Assembly (NCBI RefSeq): GCF_010093595.1
Contig: NW_022985443.1
Coordinates: forward strand, 97,371-161,370
DNA from: Mytilinidion resinicola
Taxonomy: Eukaryota > Ascomycota > Dothideomycetes > Mytilinidiales > Mytilinidiaceae
DNA length: 64,000 nt
Direction: 5' to 3'
The notes beneath the pieces were generated by a model. It saw only the letters and a list, made by a program, of their open reading frames with translations, ran no database searches and was not told the DNA's origin. This document shows, piece by piece, positions 1 to 11,289 of this stretch. The translations under genes were made by a program, and so were the position numbers. Within the stretch, counting starts at the first letter, position 1; every line of letters begins with the position of its first letter.

Positions 1-2174
1 TTTACCATCGAAAGCAGCGCCAGAAGTTCTGGCTCTGCAAGTACTGCCACATACACAGAATACCTAGCGGCGAGTTCAACGTTGAGAAGGCTACTTTGTC
101 AGCTATGGCTCACCTAGGGCGGCAACAGCGTGGCCACAGGGTTGATAAAGATGGCCAGATCAACTTCTCTACTCCAAACCAGACGTCAGTGTTGGCGACA
201 ATGCAGTTCCAGGGCATTAATGTTCCACAGGACGTGGCCAACAAGCTGGCGGACAGCTTCAATCGGGCGAAGTTTCTACGCGCTGTTTAACACTGGGTTG
301 CTGATGATAATCAGGCTTTACGCGTTATTGAGAAGCCTGCCTTCCGCAGCATAATTGCTGCTGCTAGACCTATTGCTAAATTAAGCCTATAGAAGACCTA
401 TTATACACTCCGAGAATCTATTATAGCTAAGTATAATTCCTATATACCCGCTGTAATTAAACACCTCCAGCAGGCAACTAGCCTTATCTATATATTATTT
501 AATAATTAGACTTTAGTTAGCAATAAGTATGCGCTTACTAGGATATATATATATTATCTAAATAAGAATAGCCGGCTAGAGGACTACTTATTAGGCCTGC
601 CTGTTCTTCTAGGCCAGCACTTAGGCAAGAATATTGCGGAGATAGTTAGCTTAATATTATAATTATTTAAAATTAATACTAAGCGCCTTAGCTATTTTAT
701 ACTTAATAATACTATAAATAATAATACTGCTTTAATAGTAATAGCTAATAAGTTTAAGTTTAGCATCTCCTAGTATTAGTTATATTATACCTGCTATATT
801 TTTAACTTAGCTGCCTAAGCAATTATATAGGGTAAGAATAAAAAGGTATTTAAAAGTATAGATATAAATATATAGGTAAAATTACATCTCTAATTTTATT
901 ACTATTCTATATTACGCTAATAGTAATATAGGAAAAAGAACTGCTAATAGCAGAGTAGAGGAAAGCCGGGCCTATTAGGGTGCTATTTAATATTATATTA
1001 TCTATTAGCGCCTCTTTATAAGCCCGAGAGCTGTTTATTAAGCTGCAGGCAGAAAACTTAAAGCACTGCAATAAATTTTATAAACTAAAGAAGCTTATTA
1101 AGCCTATTAGAACTTAGTAGAACTTTTACTATAATTGCTTTAAGTGCGCCTATAAGCTCTAAGGCCCTTTTAACGCGTATATATATATAAAGCTTAAGGA
1201 ATATAATATTAAAGTAGTATTTTAGTATAAGAATATAAAAAAGAAGAAACTGCGGTGCTTTATTAAGAAGTAAGGGCTAAATACAGGTAATTAGGTAATA
1301 ATTATAGAGTATAAGCAGCTGCTTAAGCTATTTAAAAATGCAATAATATAGCTATAGGGCAGAGGTTTAGCTAGTAGCTATAGAGCTATTTAGGAAGTTC
1401 TTATTATATTTAAATAGCTACTTTTAGCCTTTAAAAAGCAGAAGAAGAGGCTTAAGGCTATTAACTATAAGAATTTAGATGCACCTAAAGATTACTTAGT
1501 TATTAATATTAACGCCGCCTATAAAAAGCTTGCAGATTACTATAGGAAGATAGAAGATACCTTTATCTATTTTGCAGCTATAATACTTTATCTAGTATAT
1601 AAACATGTGCTTAAGGGGCTATAGAAGGTGCTAAAGGATTATAATATAAAGCGCGATAGGCTATATCTATATAAGAACTGGCTTTTAAATAGCTATAGCT
1701 CCTTCCGGCTGCTGTGGCAGGCATATAAGGATAAGGTGGCTGCAAAGGCTGCTGGCGCAGTATCTCCTACCTTGTCTCCTAATATAAGGCCTGCAAAACG
1801 CCGTTGAACAAGCCCTATAAACGACCGAGCAGACTTCCTTAGGAACTCTATAGAGGAGGGCAAGCAGGAGATGGAGGAAACTGTTAACGACAAGTACAAG
1901 AGGTGGAAGCGCGAGCCAACTCTGAAACAGGACAACCCACTAGCGAAGGACCCTATTTAGTACTAGGTTATCACAAGAGATCGCTATTCTATTCTAGGCC
2001 AGCTAGCCCTTGATATCTACTCCATCCCAGCCTCCTCAGCTAATTGTGAGAGAATTTTCAGCGAACTTGGCGATCTCCTGGGCGTACGACGCCTTAATAT
2101 AAAGCCTGAGTTACTTAGTGCTCTGCAATCTATACGCTCCTGGCGTCGAATTGGCATCAAACCTCCTAAGTAGT
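1..2174 (+). pseudogene. RIP-degraded hAT-family DNA transposon (left end outside window)
   Basis: Three parts of one transposase reading can be recognised. Bases 3-290 encode a BED-type zinc-finger-like stretch (FWLCKYCH, then AMAHLGRQQRGH) that ends in a stop. Bases 360-1690 are extremely AT-rich, full of TpA steps and stops, with no usable frame. Bases 1900-2174 recover the hAT C-terminal dimerisation region: DNPLAKDP, RDRYSILGQLALDIYSIP, then ASSANCERIFSELGDLLG, ending RSWRRIGIKPPK and a stop. In the last part two TAG codons lie just before the RDRYSIL motif, one probably replacing a Trp codon. That pattern and the AT bias fit RIP. The 5' end lies left of the window, so terminal repeats and target-site duplication cannot be judged. 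Family assignment is confident from the C-terminal motif; the element cannot be active. Confidence 0.88.
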
Positions 2175-2314
2175 AATCAACTTATCAATCAATCTATCAA
2201 TCAAACCAATCAATTCAACTTGGGGGTCAAAAAGTATCAATCTCATCAACTCAACTTGAGCATCTCAGAAATTAATCAAATCAAATCAAATCAATCACAG
2301 CCTGTTCAACGAAG

Positions 2315-2352
2315 CAATCAATCAACTTGGAGACGTCAAAGTTGATTGATTG
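2315..2352. repeat. 14-bp perfect inverted repeat in a (TCAA)n-rich tract
   Basis: CAATCAATCAACTT at 2315-2328 is followed after 10 bases by its exact reverse complement at 2339-2352. It ends a 180-bp tract rich in TCAA/TCAAT units that begins right after the hAT transposase stop. It may be the subterminal part of the hAT element or a simple-sequence hairpin; I could not find the element's other end to compare. Confidence 0.7.
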
Positions 2353-3075
2353 ATTGATCCCCACTCTGAGAGGAAGCCGAGAGAAGGCTGCGGAGAAGGG
2401 CGCCGTGGAGAAGGCTTTCCAGTGGCACGTCGATGAGAATGGGAAGCACAACCCTGCTGTAAAAAACGTGTAGATCCAGGGAGAGATGGCACGCTATGAT
2501 GAGAATGATATGAATGCACCTCCCACGAAACGAAAATCCGGATTTACGCGTAATCACGTGTTTGCATTTCTGTTCCTGTTTTCTTCCACCCCACCATAGA
2601 GAGGTTCATCGGGAGGCTTTACGAAAGCCGATCAAGTGGAGTACTAGATGATAGGATAGTCAAAGGCCGCTTTTGGGTTACCAACACCCTCGGAGAGAAG
2701 TCCTATCCGGGCTTAAGACATCGAGGAACATCATTTAAGTGAGAATTGCGTATCAGATACGTGCATAATATGTGCCGAGCTCTGACCCACAGTTCCAAGG
2801 AACTAGGGGCCAGTCCCTGTGCACTAAAAGACCCCATCCTTACGCGACCAAGCCGGGGGGTATGGATGCAGGAGGAAGCCTTCTTCAACGGTGGGTTCCT
2901 AGGCTTTTATCACGCCATGCAGTATTGAGATCCACTCGCCATGCCATGACTGACTCCGATCGGACATCTCCTTCGCACTTAAGACTTTTAAACGCGTAAA
3001 CAGGCTGCCCAGAGCTCCAGAACTCGGTCTTGTCTACTACGCAGTTTTCCGTCTGCAAAGTGATGCGCAAAAGAA
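2353..3075. other. Intergenic: flank between hAT relic and P450 gene
   Basis: No convincing coding frame. All open frames are under about 75 codons and overlap in several frames. The last 100 bases form the 5' leader and promoter of the P450 gene; no clear TATA box is seen. Confidence 0.5.
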
Positions 3076-4847
3076 ATGGCAATACTAAACTACCCAAGCC
3101 CGCTAGAGGTATTAAAATGGATTGTCATCATCCTCGTACTGGGTCTCGCCATCTACATTGTCCAAAATGAAGTTGATCGCTATCGAAAGCGTATAAGAAA
3201 TCTCCCCGGTCCCATTGGCTACCCTGTCGTAGGCAATCTGTTCCAGGTAATCCCATTGCTTCAACTCTTCTTGATGTTCATCAACTAAGTTCCCTTTCAG
3301 CTTCGCGACAAAGTCACTGCTCAGCATTATCAAACCTGGGCAAAGACATATGGCGACGTCTTCCAGGTGCAACTAGGCAATACCACTGCGGTGGTGATCA
3401 ACAGCTCCAAAGCCGCAAAAGCTCTCTTTCTAGGCCAAAGCCACGCCCTAAACTCGCGGCCGACCTTCTACATCTTCCATGGAAAACTATCCAAGGCCGG
3501 AAAGTCGGTTACGAGTATTGGCACTAGCCCCTGGGATGACAGTTGCAAGCAGAGGAGAAAAGCTGCTGCGGGGGCTTTGATAAAGTCCAAGGTTGAGAGC
3601 TATGCTCAGATCCTGAACCTTGAGTCTCGCGAGTTTCTTAAAGATATTCTTGCGGAGTGTCAGAATGGCGAGGTCGATCTAGACTTCCGTCCCGCCGTGA
3701 GACGCTTCTCGCTGAATTTAAGTCTAACGCTAAATTATGGAACACGGTAAGCATTGCGTGCAATCTCTTCAGGGTTTCTGGCCGCCTTCGATATCTGACC
3801 ATCAAAAGGGTCGCAAGCGTAAAGTCCCTTGACGACGACCCCCTACTTCGTGAGATTATCTACGTTGAGGCAAAGATCTCCGCTTTCCGCGACACGTCGA
3901 AGAACTACGCGAACTACATTCCTCTACTGCGCTATTGGGAGCCATTCGCATCATTGTTTGGACTAAACAAGAACCCAAATGAAGCAGCGGATATTGGACG
4001 TCGACGTCTTGCGTACAACAACGTTCTCCTAGAGAAACTAGGCCAACAAGTAAAAGAAGGACGCGATAAGCCATGCATCCAAGGTGCCGTTTTGCGAGAC
4101 CCGGATGCCGCAAATTTGACGAGAGAAGAACTGATCAGTGTTAGCCTGAGCATGATGGCCGTAAGTCCTCTCCTCCGTGGCCTTAAGACATAAGTCAGCT
4201 CACCGTGATCAATACCTCAGGGCGCTGACTCCAACATACCCACCCTCGGCTGGGCAATCCTCTTCTTAGCTCACTCCCCGGATATCCAAGAAATTGCATA
4301 CACAGCCATCCGGGACGCCGGCGTCCTCGAGCTCCCATCCACCTCCTACGCCTCTACTAAGGTTCCCTACATGGGCGCCTTCACCAAGGAGATATCCCGC
4401 TACTTCGTCGTCCTGAAACTCGGCATCCCGCGTGCAACCTACACAGACGCGACATGGGGCGCTGCCACCATCCCTGCCAACACGCTCGTGTTCTTGAACA
4501 GTTGGGCCTGCAACAGAGACCCCGAACACTTCCCAGACCCTCACACGTTCAATCCCTTGCGCTGGATTCCAAGCGAAGATGGCTCCACGCCGCATGCGCA
4601 CCAATTTGCTTTCGGGATTGGGGGAAGGATGTGTGTAGCGCAGCATCTGGCGCATAATGCGCTCTATACTGTTTTCTTGCACTTGATTGCGCATTTCAGG
4701 ATTTTGCCGGCTGCTGGAGAGAGCAGGGATGAGATACATCCCCTTGAAGGGTTGAAGGGGAAGGCGACGTTTGTTGGGACGCCTAGGGGGTCGAGAGTGA
4801 AATTTATACCAAGACAACCCGAGGAGCTGGTCGAATGGCTGGGATGA
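3076..4847 (+). CDS. Cytochrome P450, CYP504 (phenylacetate hydroxylase)-like
   Basis: Four exons: 3076-3246, 3301-3746, 3809-4160 and 4221-4847, giving 531 residues. Intron 2 carries a CTGAC branch site, and the three introns are 54-62 nt. The product is an ER-anchored monooxygenase: residues about 14-30 form a hydrophobic anchor, followed by the proline hinge LPGPIGYPVVGNLF. Also visible are the I-helix AGADSNIPT (spliced across intron 3), the ExxR motif KEISRY, the FNPLRW region and the haem-binding loop FAFGIGGRMC with the Cys ligand. The segments NYGTR, DDPLLREII and NYIPLLRYWEP recall fungal phenylacetate 2-hydroxylase / 3-hydroxyphenylacetate 6-hydroxylase (CYP504, PhacA/PhacB). The substrate cannot be read from sequence, and the I-helix AGADS lacks the usual acidic-Thr pair. 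The gene is intact. Its left neighbour is a dead transposon. Confidence 0.87.
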
Positions 4848-5788
4848 AGTCAACGGAATACCTGGAATGAGAATGATTAGGTAGAATAGGTGAAGGAATG
4901 ATTACCATGGGCTGAGGTTTGGTGAGCAGGACGTGAGAGAACTAAGTCAAGGAAGTATAAAGAATGAGTTAACGACGCTTCGTTCGGGATTCCCTTTCAA
5001 ACCACCATTCAGGACCAAAATCCTAGCCATTCGTATTCGAGTTTTACCTCTTATTATGTCTTCTCCTAGAAATCATGTCGTGATCGATGAGAGGGCTGTC
5101 CGCGGCACCGTTAAATTTGTCATTGCAGGCCACAAGCGCAGTTTCATGGAGACAACTCGGAAGTTATCCTTATCCTTTAGCCAATTCTAAATCCCGGGAA
5201 TTCTCAGTTTTAGGGATATTAGAGGGAGACGCCAGCCATCTAGTCTTGTCTACAAGTGTCCTTCCTTAGCTTCACTTACTTTCAGCTTACCGTGAAAACA
5301 GCAATCTTAAAAACTACTGCAAAAATCTATCTCCACGCGGGAAGTTAATAAAAAGGCCGGCTTGAATCTAGCTGCCTACCACACTTTCTGAGTGGCTAGA
5401 ATAGAAGGCGGCTGCAATAACTTTTGGTTCCGAGATTAGACTTATTTTATCATGTATTAAATATAAAGGTGAGCTCTAACGCAGAGCCCCGTTAGAATAT
5501 CAAATTTTATGATTACTATTCGTTACGTCTACTTAATTACGCGGGGTTGCTGCACCATCCATTTTAGCTCCACCATGGACTACTTTACTTTTGCTCTATA
5601 TCAAGCATCAGTCTCAAGGCCAAACCGATTTTCGTCTTCAAAGTCAAGTCGGTATGTATTAACAACGCTGATAACCGCAGGTAAGATGCTGAGTCATTCG
5701 TTTCCTAATGACTCACGGTAATCCCCCGCTCGAGTTGACGAAAAGCTTCATACTACCCACCAGAACTCGCACGCATATCCGTCCTACC
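4848..5788. other. Intergenic, partly AT-rich; no gene seen
   Basis: About 940 bases without a credible frame. Composition shifts to AT-rich with TTAATA steps around 5300-5560, suggesting an old transposon remnant that I cannot assign. A short inverted repeat (CTAACG, 8-base loop, CGTTAG) lies near 5477-5496. The start of the next gene could in principle extend to an ATG at 5708. Confidence 0.45.
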
Positions 5789-6901
5789 ATGTCTTCCCCG
5801 TTCATGTCGCTGCCGCGGGAGCTGCGGCAGCGCATCCTGCTTTTAGCTCTACCGCAAGATGTCCAGCCGGCCGTCGTCCCATACTTTTCCCTCCCTGTTC
5901 AGAATCTTCTCCACATAAGCCGCACTGTTCGCCAAGAAATGCCCTGGGTCCTAAACAATTACTCTCCACGCTTCTATCTCCGCAGTCCTTCACATCTCGC
6001 CGACTTTCTCTCCTTCCTCAGCAAATACCGTGGGGTTCTCTCGTTCGAATACAAGCCCAAGTTTGAGCACGTCAGTCTCAACATCTTCCATGATGCAGAA
6101 GTCGACACAATGCAGTGGACCTGCTACTGCCGTGGCCGCGACATGCATACCCACGACGAGCTCGTTAACGCGTGGGTAGTCGCCGTCCCCACGATACCCG
6201 AGCAGGTGAAGACGATCCTTCTGGACATCACCCCCGCACCGGGGCCGATGCGAGAGGACAGGCCCGAATGGGTGCCCGGCTTCATTCAAGACAACCGCAT
6301 CTCCAAGCGATTTGTCACCGAGCATGAGGCCGTTCTTATGCACCTCGTCCAGTGCACCCAACAGCAATTCGGTAACGGTGTCAGTATACAGCTCAGCGGT
6401 CAACTGAGCGAGAAGAGTCGCTCGAGTCTCGATAACGTCGTAGCTCGTAGCGCCGTGGCCGGCATAGATATCAGGTTCGTGGGTGATATGCTTGCAGTGC
6501 AACCTCGAATCCCTAGGCCACAGATCTGGAAGGCTGTGCAGAAGTTAGCTCCCGTTCGGTATAGATGGATCGAAGAAGAAAACCGCTCCGTGTATGTGCC
6601 TCCGAGGAATGAGCAAGAGCGGCAGTTGGCAGGAATGCACAGTATCCACTGGTCGGTAGATACGCAGAAGCTGTGGACGAGGATCGCGAATCAGGACGAG
6701 GCGTGGGCAATTGCGCTGCTCCTGAAATTTGGCCAGTTTATGACGAGTGGCGATCTCGACCGGGTCGATTTCTCGCCCATGGATAGTAGACAGCGCGCTT
6801 TAGTACATAATATGGCAAAGGACTTGAATTTTAACTCTCAGGCTGTTGGGGAGGAGCCGGAAAGATTTGTAAGGATTGAGAAATACACTCGAAACGAATG
6901 A
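5789..6901 (+). CDS. F-box-like/ELR-motif protein of unknown function
   Basis: Single exon, 370 residues from the ATG at 5789 (context CTACCATG). An in-frame ATG at 5708 would add 27 residues with no family signal, so I prefer the later one. The protein opens with MSLPRELRQRILLLALP, the F-box-like helix seen in many lineage-specific fungal proteins, then LLHISRTVRQEM and a middle domain with WTCYCRGRD (CxC). No enzyme motif is visible. The same order (LPxELRxRIL, LLHVSR, a CxC near a Trp, then a hydrophobic beta strand) is found in the gene at 45603-46553, so the two look like distant paralogs. Proteins with such N-termini are often predicted SCF adaptors, but here that is only inference. Confidence 0.75.
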   Translation: MSSPFMSLPRELRQRILLLALPQDVQPAVVPYFSLPVQNLLHISRTVRQEMPWVLNNYSPRFYLRSPSHLADFLSFLSKYRGVLSFEYKPKFEHVSLNIFHDAEVDTMQWTCYCRGRDMHTHDELVNAWVVAVPTIPEQVKTILLDITPAPGPMREDRPEWVPGFIQDNRISKRFVTEHEAVLMHLVQCTQQQFGNGVSIQLSGQLSEKSRSSLDNVVARSAVAGIDIRFVGDMLAVQPRIPRPQIWKAVQKLAPVRYRWIEEENRSVYVPPRNEQERQLAGMHSIHWSVDTQKLWTRIANQDEAWAIALLLKFGQFMTSGDLDRVDFSPMDSRQRALVHNMAKDLNFNSQAVGEEPERFVRIEKYTRNE

Positions 6902-7326
6902 GGCCAGCCCGAATCTGGGACATCTGAGGCGAAGGTTAGTACGCATGATGTTAATGGGTTGACCTGGATTCTTGTGGGTTCTTGGAGGTTGCGGGTTGAG
7001 GTATGCGCTGGTAACGTGCGGCTGCAGTCAGAACTATAGGACCAAGCTCCCGCTAAATTCACCCCGACTCGGACAATCAATCCCAAATGTATTATTTCGA
7101 AACCTATCCAGTGTCCGCCTTGTAGGGGCTACTTGTTCAACAGCCTGACTATCTCACGTGCTCAATCATTTCCATCATATTCAAATTTGAAAGTTGAGTT
7201 CTCTCTATAGATCAGTGACAAGAGTGGTGCTCAAGATATACATGTGAATTGAAGAGGCATGCCCCAGATGGCCGCGAAATGCTTCAAAAGAGAGCATAGA
7301 CCCAAAAGGACTATCAGCGGATCCGT
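6902..7326. other. Intergenic between convergent genes
   Basis: 425 bases between the ends of two convergent genes. It must hold both 3' UTRs; no repeats or further genes were seen. Confidence 0.5.
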
Positions 7327-8535
7327 TCAAATATAAACAACGTTGTAGTCTCCCAACAGCGTAGATCCATCCTCTGAGAGGGCTGGGTTGCAGAACTCCA
7401 ATGGATCCGATACTCCGTGTCCACAGTCTACCGTTGCCATATAGCAGTTATACGTTGGCGTGAAGGTTGCAAACGCAGTCGTTCCTAGCGCCTGGCCAAG
7501 GTTGTTCGTCACCGTTACTGTGGTTCCGTTTTGGACCGCCTCGCTCGTTGATTTGCCGATCGCAATGGCGAAGTCGTAGGACACACCGACCGCGACCTGG
7601 AAGCCGAGCAGATCAGAACCAGCGGTGGTTGTGACGGAAGCGCCGACTGTATTGGTGATGGTTTGGTCGGAGGTTGATGTCATGGTAGTTGAGAGCGAGA
7701 TGCCCTTGTTGATGAGAAAGCTGCAGGAGCCAGTGGTACACGTCTGCGTGTTCGCGACGAGGGTTTGGTAGCCAGCGGCCGGGAAGGCATCGCCCTGGGG
7801 GGTGGCAACGCAGTCGTCACGTGCAACGAGGGCGCGGGCGCGGGCGGCAGGGGAGAAAGAGTGCGAGCTTTTGGACCTCAGCTCTGGGCTTCTTTCTTCG
7901 TGCTTTTTTGCAAGGGACTGAGCTTCTTCCTTCTTCGAGTCGACCTCTGCGTCACGCTTCTTGAGCGTAAGGGCATCGTTGCCGGCTGAGATGAGAGCGC
8001 AGTCATCGACACCGCAGCAAAAGGTTCCTGATAAGTTCGAGCCCTCCTAGACACATCGTCAGCTCTGAGCTTCGGATAAATGTTCCGCGCATGAAGCCTG
8101 ACTTACAGGTACAGCAGAATAATAGCAGCCGCCGTCTCTGCCCGCATTGATGATCACGTTTCCATACGGCTGTATGGGACCACCAAGCTGGTCGTAGTGC
8201 CATTGGGAGTAGTCCGTCATTAATGCGATGCGACAGTGGTCTTCATCCTTGTACGCCTTCCACCAAACATTGTAGGCACTACTCCCCGGAGCGAAGGCCG
8301 CGCCCGGAAACTGGAGGTTGTCGAAGTATCTAGTGGAGTCCAGCTCTTCGCTAACGCCGTGGTTAATGTTGAACCAGTCCCATTCGCTGGGATCGGGGCT
8401 GTCGGTGTAGGTAGCATTGATGGGATTCTGGCAGCCTGCGTCCGAGAAAGGCTTCATGTGGAAAGTACCGGCCAGGGCAGTGGACATGAGAGACGAGATG
8501 ACTGCTACGGCAGCGGGAGAGAGTTGGAAAGGCAT
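7327..8535 (-). CDS. Secreted cysteine-containing protein, unknown function
   Basis: Two exons: 8535-8107 and 8046-7327, with a 60-nt intron, giving 382 residues. A signal peptide is clear (MPFQLSPAAVAVISSLMSTA, cleavage near ALAG). The first half contains CRIALMTDY, GGCYYSAVP and FCCGVDDCALIS. Then comes a Lys/Glu-rich linker with a KKRDAEVD dibasic site that could be cut by a Kex2-type protease. The C-terminal 170 residues are rich in Thr, Ser, Val and Gly with alternating polar/hydrophobic stretches, as in beta-rich secreted domains, and carry four more Cys. I do not recognise the family. An aerolysin-like beta-fold is possible from the pattern alone but unproven. A TATA-like TATATAG lies about 115 bases upstream of the ATG. 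Intact. Confidence 0.8.
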
Positions 8536-9530
8536 GATAAAAACAACTGTCTAGTTCAACGAGACTGGAAACGATGGAAACCGAAGAGGCTAAAGAAAGA
8601 ATATGGTCGGATGAGCGATGTTGTATGATGAAATATAGGAATGGCTATATACTTTTCGCGGCCTCGAGAACGAGCCGATCTACCCACATGAATTCCTAGC
8701 GTCCAATGCATGATGGTCTACACTGCCTAGGAAAGTCGAAACACTCCCCGGCGACCATGATCGCACGACGTATGTTCGCATCCTTCCAGCTGTAACCTCA
8801 TCCTTCGAGATACCAAACCTCCATCCTTCGGGATGGCATCTACTCAAAGGGTATCCTTTGGTGGGGACGTTCAGGGCTGGAGTGAGGCACTGCTGACTTG
8901 CTCATGGTCTCCGCCCCACGGACGCGGGCTGTGCTGCTGACCGTAAGCTTGGGGGTAATTTAGGTGGACGGGATGGAGCGTTCGACTGCCTATCTCGGCA
9001 GCGACCTGCAGCAGACAGATTGATGTAGGCCAGGGGACTCCAAGGAAAAGGCATGAGTGAGGTTACCTGGCTACGTCACGCTAGACGCTTGGATAGGGTG
9101 CAGGAGTCAAAGCGGTATAGGAGTAGTAGAGGTCGAGCTTGGCGTTCTGCCAATCGCCAGGAGGACTGCGAGTGGTGTAATGAATACTCCACAGTTTGCG
9201 GCGATGAGCACGCGTCCATGCAGCGAGACCCTTGCGGCGCGGGGGCTAGGGTGTTTTAAGTCTAAATATGAGCCGCCTCTCCCCTGTCTAGCAGACGTTT
9301 CGAATCCCCATTTCGAATCCTTCTCGGCTCTACTTTGTCTACAAAGTATAGAAGTTAGCGTATCGACTCGAATCGGTCCAGCCTTGCGGAGCCGAGCCTA
9401 GCTCCAGAGCTTAGATGCCCGCGCTGCGTGTCTGAATCCTTTCCCCATAGAATATCGACGCCTGAATTGACTGGCCATCTGCCGAAGCCGAATCCAATGT
9501 TGGAAAGAGTCCAAGACCTCCGCAACTCGC
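8536..9530. other. Intergenic upstream of secreted-protein gene
   Basis: Contains the promoter of the secreted-protein gene (TATA-like sequence on the minus strand near 8647-8655). Beyond it are only short overlapping open frames without family signal, read as non-coding. Confidence 0.5.
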
Positions 9531-9705
9531 ACCCAAGCGCTGTTGCTATCTGTTGCTATCACCCGATATCGCATCCTTCTCTTTAGACCCAACACACCGT
9601 AGCTTGTTCGCAAACATGCACTCCTACAGTAATATCAGTTCTGCTCTATTATGCTTATTTCAACCTGCACGCCGTGACACCTCTGCAATCCTTAAAGAAA
9701 TATTT
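9531..9705 (+). repeat. Diverged direct repeat, copy 1
   Basis: Begins ACCCAAGCGCTGTT and runs through CATCCTTCTCTT, CACACCGTAGCTTGTTC, CTCCTACAGT and CAGTTCTGCTCTATTATGCT to CTCTGCAATC. The same ordered words recur at 10149-10315 with substitutions and small indels, so this is an old segmental duplication about 620 bp apart. No coding content is evident. Confidence 0.75.
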
Positions 9706-10148
9706 ACCGGGGTCGAAGCTTCGACCAGACATGTCGGCAAAGCCGTGCGGCGAGGCGGTAGCGCGTCACATGACGTCCGCTGCCCTTCCGCCAGTGCAGT
9801 GTGAATTCAATATCAACACCAACTCTCACCCCAGATGGCTTGTTTCGAACCCCTAATTAGCATTTCGTCTTGTTGCGCCAATCCAATCCCCTCCAGTCTA
9901 GTCTCTTCCCTATACAGTCTGTTACATAAGCTTAGACTAAAGTGGAGTTCAGGCTACCTTCTAGCTTTCACCCACTGCTACCGCCGCAAGAGGCGTCACC
10001 TTACCGCGTGTCTACGACCGGCGATTCTGCCATCCAACACGATGCCTAGGCCGTCAAGGCGGATTGCAACGTATTGGCCTATCCCGTGCTGTAGGCCCAC
10101 AAGTGGCTCAAGCACTTTGTGGCGGACATTTTGGCGGTGAAGTATAGC

Positions 10149-10315
10149 ACCCAAGCGCTGTTATTATCGGATCCTTCTCTTCTGACGACACACCATAGCT
10201 TGTTCACGAATTGCGCTCCTACAGTGTTCCCCTCCTAATAACTACCAGTTCTGCTCTATTATGCTCACCTCAACCTCCACCCCGCGACAGCTCTGCAGTC
10301 TTTGCAGAAATGGTT
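10149..10315 (+). repeat. Diverged direct repeat, copy 2
   Basis: Partner of 9531-9705; shares ACCCAAGCGCTGTT, ATCCTTCTCTT, CACACCATAGCTTGTTC, CTCCTACAGT, CAGTTCTGCTCTATTATGCT and CAGCTCTGCAGTC in order. It overlaps the 3' end of the orphan coding relic on the other strand. Confidence 0.75.
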
Positions 10316-10890
10316 CGTACATCTCTAGGGGACGGCAGGACTGGCGGCCTCATGTTCGCGGCATTTCTGTCAGGTGATCCGTTCATCCCGGCTGGTGATC
10401 TAGAAGCTAGTCCAGCCGCCCCTTGCATATGCGATCCTGCGTAAATAGGCTTTCCTTTGAGCAGCAACATTAACCGATCCTTTAACAGATACGGCAACCC
10501 GATTCCAAATATCTTGTTCCTTCGCCTGATGGAATTTGGCAGTTGGTCTCTGTTAAGTATGCCAGCTCTCCAACTCAAGACATGTCGATAGCCCATTATC
10601 GACAGAACTTTGTGAGTTCCAGCGAATTCGATCTTTCTCCAGTTTTGCTCTTGTGTGAGCGTCTGTTTCTTTGAAATACTCATTGTACAACACAACCAGG
10701 ACGAGTGCTCCTCTGGGCCAGGATCACGCCGATCTGGTGCCGTATACCCAAGTCGGCACGCTAAAAGTGCTGGAGCCATCTGGCGTTCGTTGTCAAAGAA
10801 CGAGCAGACAGGTCGTCGGGAGCCAAGTTCTCTTATGTATATGCCCTCGACGAGTTCATCTTCCACGTAGTTGAAGACGTAGCGGGCATG
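10270..10890 (-). pseudogene. Orphan coding relic, copy 1 (198-codon open frame)
   Basis: The open frame reads VEDELVEGIYIREL, then RRPVCSFFDNERQMAPALL, then TMSISKK. The in-frame sequence upstream of the first ATG also reads sensibly (HARYVFNYVEDELVEG), so the true start is missing or upstream. A homologous but stop-ridden copy lies at 11290-11660. The second half of the frame (Arg/Pro-rich) may simply be readthrough into repeat sequence. I do not recognise the family. Because the twin is dead and no start fits, I call this a relic rather than a gene. Confidence 0.45.
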
Positions 10891-11103
10891 TAATGGCTGG
10901 TATAGTTACCTAAAAGTACTGCTGCCGGCGCTGCGAGAAATAACTGGACCGGTGATGGAGGCTGGCTGACTTTGAGTTCTGACTGTAGCCACACCACCAA
11001 CACACACTCCCTTTACCTCCATCCTGCACACACACCCCATATCTTCGCTTTGGAGACTACTTCCATCGTCCATACCCTTAATATGCGCCCTCCTCTCCCG
11101 CCT

Positions 11104-11175
11104 CAAGTTGCTTCCAATGCCTGGCCTCACTCCTCGCCCCAAGTTGCTTCCAATGCCTGGCCTCACTCCTCGCCC
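11104..11175. repeat. 36-bp tandem duplication, two identical copies
   Basis: The unit CAAGTTGCTTCCAATGCCTG(16 more bases) occupies 11104-11139 and again 11140-11175 without change. Identity of the two copies points to a recent slippage or repair event in otherwise strongly diverged sequence. Confidence 0.9.
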
Positions 11176-11289
11176 AAGATCTCCGTCGTGAAGCGAACAG
11201 AGAACATCGTTTGACCTTTCAGTAATATCTCTCCAACCACTAGCTTAAGAGGCACGTTAACAGGTCTCCGGAACCAGCTCCCCAAACTA

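Noticed and set aside
3747..3772. A 26-nt intron in the P450 gene ending at the first CAG
   Set aside because: Too short for a fungal spliceosomal intron. The acceptor at 3808 gives a 62-nt intron with a CTGAC branch and restores NYGTRVAS...DDPLLREI, the expected family sequence.
7327..7683. Separate 118-residue gene on the minus strand
   Set aside because: Its ATG is internal: the frame is open back to 8046 and joins exon 1 of the secreted-protein gene through a standard intron.
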